From Paenibacillus faecalis (GTDB lineage: Bacteria; Bacillota; Bacilli; Paenibacillales; Paenibacillaceae), in the NCBI RefSeq assembly GCF_900289175.1, contig NZ_LT985747.1, positions 1,501,121 through 1,565,120 on the forward strand: a stretch of 64,000 nt of DNA. The letters are read 5' to 3'. The notes below the pieces were generated by a model that worked only from the letters and a program-made list of their open reading frames with translations, searched no databases and was not told where the DNA came from. The translations under genes and the position numbers were made by a program. Shown here piece after piece: positions 58,646-64,000 of the stretch (positions are counted from its first letter, which is position 1; each line of letters begins with the position of its first letter).

Positions 58646-59785
58646 TTAAAAGCTCTTGCGGTAAATGAACTCCAGTTCCGTTTCCGTTGGCTGACGAGGA
58701 TTGGTTGGTGTACAGCGGTCCGCCATCGCGGTCTGTGCCATACGGGACAGCGCCTCATCGAAAGCATCCCGCTCAATTCCCAGCTCACCGAATCCGTCTT
58801 CGATGCCGATGGACTTTTTCAGCTTCCCGATCGCCTGGATTAGACTTACGGTTCCTTCACGGGCAGTTCGGGCTGGCAAATTCAGCAATGAAGCGAGCCG
58901 GGCATAACGTTCGCACACCCTGTCATTGATTTTCCCGCTCAAATTGGCGTTATACTCCATCACTGCCGTAAGAAGCAGAGAATTCGCCCGTCCATGAGGA
59001 ATATGAAACGTACCGCCCAAGGCGTGCGACAAACTATGAATGATGCCCAGACCGGCGTTTGTAAAAGCCATCCCTGCCATACAGGACGCATTCTGAACCC
59101 GGTCCCGCGCCTCTGCATCCGCTGGATCGTGGTAAAGCGCTTCCAGATGAGCAAAAACCAATTGAACGGACTTTTCAGCCAGTGCATCGGTAAAGTCTGT
59201 TGCTTTGGTGGAGACATAAGCCTCCAACGCATGGGTCAGAACATCCATTCCGGTGTCCACCACCACTTTGTTCGGTACATGCTTGGTGCAGGTGGAATCG
59301 AGAATCGCGATGTCCGGCGCAATAAAATCGTCCACTACACAGATTTTGTCTCCGTCCACGGTAATCACCGAAAAGTCGGTCACTTCCGATCCGGTACCGC
59401 TCGTGGAAGGAATGGCGATAAATAAAGGTTTGACAAAAGGGACGTTTTTCTCCGACGCATATTGCCGGGCAAAGTACAGCACTCCTTTCGCCGTATCAAT
59501 GACAGAGCCGCCGCCCAGCGCCACCAATACATCTGCACCGCTTTCCCAATACACCTTAAGCGCTTCGGCCACTATATTTACGTCGGGATCGGGCTTAACA
59601 TCGGTAAACACCGAAGTGGAGATTCCCCGGCTTTGCAGAAGATCAACCGTCTGTCCCAGATATCCCAGCTTCTCCATGATTTGATCAGAAACGACGCAGG
59701 CTTTAGTACCTTGAATTTCCGCCAGCTTTTCCAGCGACCCTTTGCCTGCGTATACTTTCGATTTAATAAGAAAGATGTCGTTCAT
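58646..59785 (-). CDS. Iron-type alcohol dehydrogenase (PduQ/CutO-like)
   Basis: A 379-aa enzyme reducing acetaldehyde to ethanol and regenerating NAD+ inside the shell. The ATG at 59785 (MNDIFLIKSKVYAG) follows GGGAGGTAACC. NAD-binding loop GGGSVIDTAKG (about residue 85); iron ligands in DTGMDVLTHALEAY and SLSHALGGTFHIPHG. The second gene class expected next to cutC, it balances the NADH made by the acetaldehyde dehydrogenase. It starts 40 bp after a shell gene. Confidence 0.94.
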   Translation of the reverse strand: MNDIFLIKSKVYAGKGSLEKLAEIQGTKACVVSDQIMEKLGYLGQTVDLLQSRGISTSVFTDVKPDPDVNIVAEALKVYWESGADVLVALGGGSVIDTAKGVLYFARQYASEKNVPFVKPLFIAIPSTSGTGSEVTDFSVITVDGDKICVVDDFIAPDIAILDSTCTKHVPNKVVVDTGMDVLTHALEAYVSTKATDFTDALAEKSVQLVFAHLEALYHDPADAEARDRVQNASCMAGMAFTNAGLGIIHSLSHALGGTFHIPHGRANSLLLTAVMEYNANLSGKINDRVCERYARLASLLNLPARTAREGTVSLIQAIGKLKKSIGIEDGFGELGIERDAFDEALSRMAQTAMADRCTPTNPRQPTETELEFIYRKSF

Positions 59786-59824
59786 AACGGTTACCTCCCT
59801 TGAATTTCTTCCGACAACCATTCC

Positions 59825-60118
59825 CTAAGACGGAAGGGCGTAGCGGGCAATGATTTTTTCAATATCCGGGTGCGGCGTGGGAATAACGTTTGAACAGTAC
59901 ACCTCGGCCCCCATCGCTTGCACGGCGGCGACACCGGCTTCTACTGCGGCCTTTACAGCTCCTACATCGCCGCTGACAAGGACTGATATATAACCGGATG
60001 CCACGTTTTCGTAACCGATCAAATCTACATCGGCCGCTTTACACATGGCATCCGCCGCTTCCATGACGAATACAAGCCCAAAGGTTTCAATGAAACCCAG
60101 TGCATCCAGCTTGCTCAT
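59825..60118 (-). CDS. BMC-H shell hexamer protein
   Basis: A 97-aa single BMC-domain protein after GGAAAGGAGGAAAG. Pattern ALGFIETFGLVFVMEAADAMCKAADV, pore region YENVASGYISVLVSGDV, and NVIPTPHPDIEKII. The pore loop VASGY differs from the GGG loops of the downstream hexamers, so it may select a different metabolite. It is the second gene of the operon. Confidence 0.94.
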   Translation of the reverse strand: MSKLDALGFIETFGLVFVMEAADAMCKAADVDLIGYENVASGYISVLVSGDVGAVKAAVEAGVAAVQAMGAEVYCSNVIPTPHPDIEKIIARYALPS

Positions 60119-60142
60119 GAACTTTCCTCCTTTCCCGGCACA

Positions 60143-60439
60143 TTATGTGTCAATATCGTGGGCCTTCACAATGCCTGCAATAGAGCGAAGCGGACGCGGC
60201 ATTACATTGTGAGCGGTGACTTTACCGATCTTCGCCGCCGCGGAAGCACCTGCCTCTACTGCCGAACGAACCGCCGCGACATCGCCTTTTACCATTACCG
60301 TTACGAGCGTGGAACCAACATTTTCGTAGGATACCAAAACGACGTCTGCCGCTTTCAGCATAGAGTCCGCCGCTTGGATGGCGGGAACCATGCCCAGCGT
60401 TTCCACAAGCCCGAGAGCTTCTTCTCCCTGGTATTCCAT
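60143..60439 (-). CDS. BMC-H shell hexamer protein, first gene of the choline operon
   Basis: A 98-aa BMC-domain protein with GAGGAGAGG before the ATG. ALGLVETLGMVPAIQAADSMLKAADV, pore region YENVGSTLVTVMVKGDV, NVMPRPLRSIAGIV. The GST pore loop again differs from its paralogues. The upstream 312 bp must hold the operon promoter. Confidence 0.94.
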   Translation of the reverse strand: MEYQGEEALGLVETLGMVPAIQAADSMLKAADVVLVSYENVGSTLVTVMVKGDVAAVRSAVEAGASAAAKIGKVTAHNVMPRPLRSIAGIVKAHDIDT

Positions 60440-60751
60440 TCGAACCTCTCCTCACTTGGGTAATTTCCTATGTAAATCCGCTTATCGGATACTTAACTTC
60501 TCATTCAGGTTAACACACACCTATCCCGTTATTATTGAAGATTCGGTAGTTGATTTTAGCACTCCTGTGCCCCTCTTGCCGACAATCTTGTACAAAAATG
60601 TCTTTCTTGCACCGCTTATACCATAACGCCCCGTGTGCTCTCTCGCTTCGTTGATTTCCTCCTTCTGTATTGCTATAATGATGACAAAAACGGCTCGGCG
60701 GGTTGGATGCGATACTACGCATACACATTGAATGCCAAGAAAAGGTCGCCT
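60440..60751. promoter_or_regulatory. Divergent control region of the choline locus
   Basis: This 312-bp gap separates the microcompartment operon (-) from the choline-kinase-like gene (+). It holds a perfect inverted repeat ATCCG-CTTAT-CGGAT at 60476-60490, 37 bp before the first shell gene, and AT-rich stretches. No convincing -35/-10 pair can be singled out. It is the expected target of the AraC-type regulator. Confidence 0.45.
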
Positions 60752-61699
60752 ATGAAACCTTTATCCAACTTTTTCTCCGAAAACATGAATATGGAAGATA
60801 TGGTGCAGCAAAAACTCCGTCTTTTTTTTAAAGATGAGAGCATTGTATTTGACAAGTCCCGTTATGCGGGCGGTTTGACTAATTATAATTACATTATGAA
60901 AGTTCACGGGAAGGAATATGTCATTCGCAAGCCCGGTAACCTGACGGATCAAATGATCGATCGCAAGATAGAGCGAGTGAACAACGGGATCGCCTCCGAG
61001 TTTGGCGTAAATTCGGAGTGTGTTTACTTTGATGAAGAAAGCGGCATTAAAATCAGCAGGTATATCCCCGACAGCAAAACGCTTGCTGCGGCGGACCCCT
61101 TTGCTTTGCAAAGTCTGCGGGCCGTTTCTTCCTTGCTGAAGAAAATTCACGGCAGCCCCAAGCATTTCCCTAACACATTTGATTGGCTCAGTGAACTGGC
61201 TAAATATGAATCGATCGTCATGCGAATAAACGGTGAACTGTTCTTTGACTATGCTTCTCTGAAAGAACAATTGCTCCGTTTCATGCAAGACTATCTCAAA
61301 GACGTCATTTCCGTTCCTTGTCATAATGATACGGTGCCGGAAAATTTTCTTGCAGACTCAAGCGGCTCCGTCTATTTAATTGATTGGGAATACTCCGGAA
61401 TGAACGATCCGGCCTTTGATATTGCCGCGTATATCATCGAGTCGCGCTTGACGTCCGAGGCGATTAACCAATTGTTTGAGGCTTATTACGGCAATGCGTT
61501 TACGAAGAATGACCTGATGAAGGTCAAATGTTATATGATGGCCCAGGATTTGTTATGGACCGTGTGGGCGCTGCTTCGCCATTATACGGGGGATGATTAC
61601 TTGGATTACTGCTGGCTCCGCTATAACCGCCTGCGCAGAAATATTCAAGTATTAAGCATGCGTCCGGATTACCCTATTGCCGACATGGTCACGGCCTAG
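60752..61699 (+). CDS. Choline-kinase-like protein (LicA/APH fold)
   Basis: A 315-aa kinase. I chose ATG 60752 (MKPLSNFFSEN), with a weak AAAGGT site; in-frame starts at 60635 or 60707 would extend it. Nucleotide-binding GGLTNYNYIMKVHGKEYVIRK, catalytic loop PCHNDTVPENFL (Brenner motif HxDxxxxN) and LIDWEYSGMNDPAFDIA (Mg-binding Asp) match choline/ethanolamine kinases. It would phosphorylate choline, or may act as a sink or sensor. It is transcribed divergently from the choline-lyase operon and followed by a strong terminator. Confidence 0.9.
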   Translation: MKPLSNFFSENMNMEDMVQQKLRLFFKDESIVFDKSRYAGGLTNYNYIMKVHGKEYVIRKPGNLTDQMIDRKIERVNNGIASEFGVNSECVYFDEESGIKISRYIPDSKTLAAADPFALQSLRAVSSLLKKIHGSPKHFPNTFDWLSELAKYESIVMRINGELFFDYASLKEQLLRFMQDYLKDVISVPCHNDTVPENFLADSSGSVYLIDWEYSGMNDPAFDIAAYIIESRLTSEAINQLFEAYYGNAFTKNDLMKVKCYMMAQDLLWTVWALLRHYTGDDYLDYCWLRYNRLRRNIQVLSMRPDYPIADMVTA

Positions 61700-61720
61700 T
61701 AATCGGTACAAGATGCTAGC

Positions 61721-61769
61721 AAAAAGAACCTCAAAACTCCACGCTTAAGCGGGAGATGAGGTTCTTTTT
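61721..61769. terminator. Bidirectional intrinsic terminator
   Basis: AAAAAGAACCTC and GAGGTTCTTTTT pair around a 25-base region that can itself fold (ACTCC with GGGAG). It lies between the convergent kinase and C45-hydrolase genes. Confidence 0.85.
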
Positions 61770-61780
61770 ATATACCAAAT

Positions 61781-62902
61781 TCAACGGCAAATAGGCTTAT
61801 TTATTGCCCTCCAAAAATCAGGTCCGTAATCCCTGTTCTCAATAACAACCTGTAAATCACAGTCCGATAATTCCTCTCCAACGGTCAGCCGATTTACTTT
61901 GTTATAAATAGGAGAGCCAAAAGAGAACTCCACCTGCCTAGCATCTAAATCAAACAATATAGAATGGACCGTTCCAAAATTTTGTCTATAATTGTGCACA
62001 GTTAGCCCCTCAGGATACTCTTTTAACGTTAAATTTCGCAGGTCGTTCTTCGAAATGAAATCATTGCTTGTGAACATATCGTTCATTAAGTTGTACCGTA
62101 TGCTAGACTGCTCCAACATCCCGCTTTCTCTTCGCGAAATATGAGGAAAGAGCGCATGATTCGTTGCAATCATGAACCCTGCTTTATGATCAGCTCTTTC
62201 CACCGCTTTTTCCCCATCATAAGTTGCTATTAAAGCAGCGTTCCCCTTAGCATCGGCTAAAAGCAAATTCATGTTGGCTCCAATAGGCATATCCTCTAAA
62301 TAAGTAATGGCTTCCTCAACATCCTTACAATTTTCCAGCAAAGCTCTGACGATCACCATAAACTGCAGTCCTTTTACAACAGGCTTTTTCATCCCCGGAT
62401 GGTTTCCAATCGGTATACCGCATGAAGCGAAAGCTACACAAAATCCCTTTTCATTTAACCCTTCGCTTCGTCCGAAACAAGAAACGGAAAAGCCGGTATG
62501 ACTGTATTTCCCCTTCACTTTTGTTGAACATAATCTCATATCAGATATCACAGGGGATAGATCATAGTTTCTAAGAACATAGGTTTTTCGATCATTTGTT
62601 TTCGTCGGTAAAACCGCTCCAATACTACATCCTCCAGGCTGGAGCAAAGCTTCATCAAAAAAAGCAAGAAACCTGGGTTTTACCCCCAGTGCGTCTGCAA
62701 AGCCTTGCAGTTCTTCGTTTAAACCTGGACAATATTGGTTCATTAACTGTCTCATTTCATTAAGTTTTGTCTCCCCTACTGGCATAGACGATAAAATTGC
62801 CTGCATTGCATCTTCATTCTTTTTCACCTCATCCCCTTGCCTGCTGCCAATCTCGTAACTGCTGCCTTCAAGCCAAGAAAAATAAGTCTGCATTGAATTC
62901 AT
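61781..62902 (-). CDS. C45-family Ntn-hydrolase (acyl-CoA:6-APA acyltransferase-like)
   Basis: A 373-aa protein. The ATG at 62902 (MNSMQTYFSWLEG) follows GGGGGAGAG; the longer frame runs through the promoter and is rejected. The nucleophile is probably the Cys of QPGGCSIGAVLP (about residue 105), which in this family becomes N-terminal by self-cleavage between Gly and Cys. RNYDLSPV, GRSEGLNEKGFCVAF and ATNHALF follow as in acyltransferase/choloylglycine-like Ntn hydrolases. It may act on N-acyl compounds. It lies behind a MerR-type promoter and is probably controlled by the adjacent MerR protein. Confidence 0.8.
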   Translation of the reverse strand: MNSMQTYFSWLEGSSYEIGSRQGDEVKKNEDAMQAILSSMPVGETKLNEMRQLMNQYCPGLNEELQGFADALGVKPRFLAFFDEALLQPGGCSIGAVLPTKTNDRKTYVLRNYDLSPVISDMRLCSTKVKGKYSHTGFSVSCFGRSEGLNEKGFCVAFASCGIPIGNHPGMKKPVVKGLQFMVIVRALLENCKDVEEAITYLEDMPIGANMNLLLADAKGNAALIATYDGEKAVERADHKAGFMIATNHALFPHISRRESGMLEQSSIRYNLMNDMFTSNDFISKNDLRNLTLKEYPEGLTVHNYRQNFGTVHSILFDLDARQVEFSFGSPIYNKVNRLTVGEELSDCDLQVVIENRDYGPDFWRAINKPICR

Positions 62903-62944
62903 ACTCGCTCTCCCCCAGTTCAAATGAATAACGTTTGTATAAAA

Positions 62945-62975
62945 AGAATAAACCCTCCAGCAGGTGGAGAGTTTA
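62945..62975 (-). promoter_or_regulatory. MerR-type promoter of the C45 hydrolase gene
   Basis: On the minus strand TAAACT and TATTCT are separated by exactly 19 bp that carry the dyad CTCCA-CCTGC-TGGAG. This is the textbook arrangement for activation by MerR-family proteins such as Mta or TipA. The MerR gene lies immediately upstream. Confidence 0.85.
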
Positions 62976-63007
62976 GCCGCTTTTTCATAAATGCTATTGT
63001 TCATTCA

Positions 63008-63856
63008 CTATTCATTCTTAACAACGGGTATACATATTTTGGTGATAAAATCTGATGGATGTAGGGATAAATCTGGTCGTATGTCTCCAACCTTGAAGTC
63101 AGATGGAACAAGACCTTTTTCATAAATCTCAAACGCTTTCCCTGACTGCGTCAAATTCTGTTCCTCAATCCAGTTTTTCAACTTTTCATAACCTGCGCTC
63201 AGCTCTGAATATGGACCTTTAACCATCAGACATCCATATGTACCAGCGGGTAAAATTCGGCAACCGTCCATTTTATCGGAATCTTTGATCGGAAGAAGCA
63301 GCTCGACGTCTACCTCTTGTTGGTCTAAAAATCTTTCATGAAAAATGGCCATTAGCTTGCCTGTTACGACAAGTTGAAAAGCGTACACTCGATCAAACAA
63401 CTTTCTCACCAAATCATCGATAAATTGGACTTTTATGTTCTCACGAATCGTATACACCTGTATTTCCTCCCGCTTTTCCATAAAACAATCGGATAAAAAA
63501 GGTCCTGGGAGGATCGAAGCCCCTCTATCGATTTGTGTTTTCAAACGGTCCATGTCTTCGATTTGTTTCGCAATTTGCTGTTTGAGTTCCTCGAGTTCAT
63601 CAATCTTATGCTCCAATATACTTTGCCATTTTTCACGATCCGCGCTATCCATAAATTCCTTTATATTCGCCAAGGAGATATGACAGCTTCTTAGCAGCAT
63701 AATTTTTTTCACCGTTTGTATGTGGTCATAATCATAATATCGATAGTTCGTTTCAGGATCTATATAGGATGGTTTAAGCAATCCAATGTCGCTATAGTAA
63801 CGCAGTGTTTTTACAGGAACATTACATATTTCGGAAAATCTCCCGATGGAATACAC
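63008..63856 (-). CDS. MerR-family regulator with GyrI-like effector domain
   Basis: A 282-aa BmrR/TipA-like protein: winged HTH (IGRFSEICNVPVKTLRYYSDIGLL, NYRYYDYDHIQTV), long coiled coil (about residues 75-115) and GyrI-like ligand-binding domain (YGCLMVKGPYSELSAGYEKLKNWIEE). It likely activates the MerR-type promoter at 62945 and thereby the C45 hydrolase. It is only distantly like the MerR at 11669. Confidence 0.9.
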   Translation of the reverse strand: MYSIGRFSEICNVPVKTLRYYSDIGLLKPSYIDPETNYRYYDYDHIQTVKKIMLLRSCHISLANIKEFMDSADREKWQSILEHKIDELEELKQQIAKQIEDMDRLKTQIDRGASILPGPFLSDCFMEKREEIQVYTIRENIKVQFIDDLVRKLFDRVYAFQLVVTGKLMAIFHERFLDQQEVDVELLLPIKDSDKMDGCRILPAGTYGCLMVKGPYSELSAGYEKLKNWIEEQNLTQSGKAFEIYEKGLVPSDFKVGDIRPDLSLHPSDFITKICIPVVKNE

Positions 63857-64000
63857 GTTATGATCCTTTCAACGAAAGTTTCATTATAAATTGCTCACCA
63901 AGTGGCCCCATTTTTCTCTTACCTGTGTCTACAAAACATACTCTTGAATATAGCCGTTGAGCCGGGAGATTTTTATGATTCACAGCTAAGACGATTTCAT
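63857..64000. other. Upstream region of the MerR gene to the window edge
   Basis: A short AT-rich stretch with no gene recognised. It should contain the MerR gene promoter. Confidence 0.4.

Noticed and set aside
60761..61324. Antisense 187-aa frame
   Set aside because: Fully inside the choline-kinase-like gene, whose motifs are clear on the other strand.
1..64000. CRISPR arrays, tRNA genes, rRNA, transposases
   Set aside because: No regularly spaced repeats, cloverleaf sequences, rRNA blocks or transposase motifs were found.

Overview
The window comes from a low-to-mid GC Bacillota genome, most likely Paenibacillus or a close relative. Strong AGGAGG-type ribosome sites sit about 7-9 nt before starts. 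TTG and GTG starts are common. The gene content (Sfp-type transferase, MarR/MhqO pair, BmrR-like MerR proteins, PocR-type two-component system, Firmicute-type choline microcompartment) fits that group. No rRNA, tRNA, CRISPR array or insertion sequence was recognised.

Region 1 (1-14,060) is a patchwork of small housekeeping and stress genes with several broken ones. It has a ring-cleaving dioxygenase running off the left edge with its MarR regulator, a truncated metallopeptidase, a chloramphenicol acetyltransferase remnant, and a VanRS-like two-component system facing a large membrane-anchored hydrolase. It also has a DinB protein, an ABC-permease/Nudix chimeric pseudogene, a secreted endonuclease/phosphatase-family protein, a methyltransferase-like gene, a small Xre/membrane-protein pair, a MerR regulator, a beta-lactamase-fold hydrolase and a secreted protein broken by an in-frame TGA.

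Region 2 (14,077-43,360) is a nonribosomal peptide locus transcribed leftwards. It contains an aldo/keto reductase, a phosphopantetheinyl transferase, a TetR regulator, an ABC exporter, two small accessory genes, an MFS exporter, a type II thioesterase and two synthetases (2,876 and 4,467 aa). The domain order is (partial C)-A-T-C-A-T-C-A-T // C-A-T-E-C-A-T-C-A-T-E-C. Six adenylation domains predict a hexapeptide of the form X-X-Val-D-X-Ile-D-Ile; only Val and Ile have readable codes. There is no thioesterase domain in cis, and the line ends in a stand-alone condensation domain. Module 6 looks like a recent mosaic: its A domain copies module 5 and its T-E copies module 4. A degenerate copy of the 3' end of the aldo/keto reductase lies at the other end of the locus in the same orientation, so the cluster is bracketed by direct repeats.

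Region 3 (43,681-61,700) is a bacterial microcompartment locus for anaerobic choline breakdown, type I (short CutC). It has five BMC-type hexamer genes (one with a long tail), an EutS/CutR-like protein, a GrpU-like Fe-S shell protein, an EutN vertex protein, choline TMA-lyase CutC and activase CutD. It also has CoA-acylating aldehyde dehydrogenase, PduL, alcohol dehydrogenase, and EutP/EutT/EutJ/EutQ-like accessory proteins. A PocR-domain histidine kinase with an AraC-type response regulator and a DMT-family transporter follow. A choline-kinase-like gene is divergent from the operon. Together these would cleave choline to trimethylamine plus acetaldehyde inside a shell and convert acetaldehyde to ethanol and acetyl-phosphate.

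Region 4 (61,700-64,000) holds a C45-type Ntn-hydrolase gene behind a clear MerR-type 19-bp-spacer promoter, with its MerR regulator upstream.
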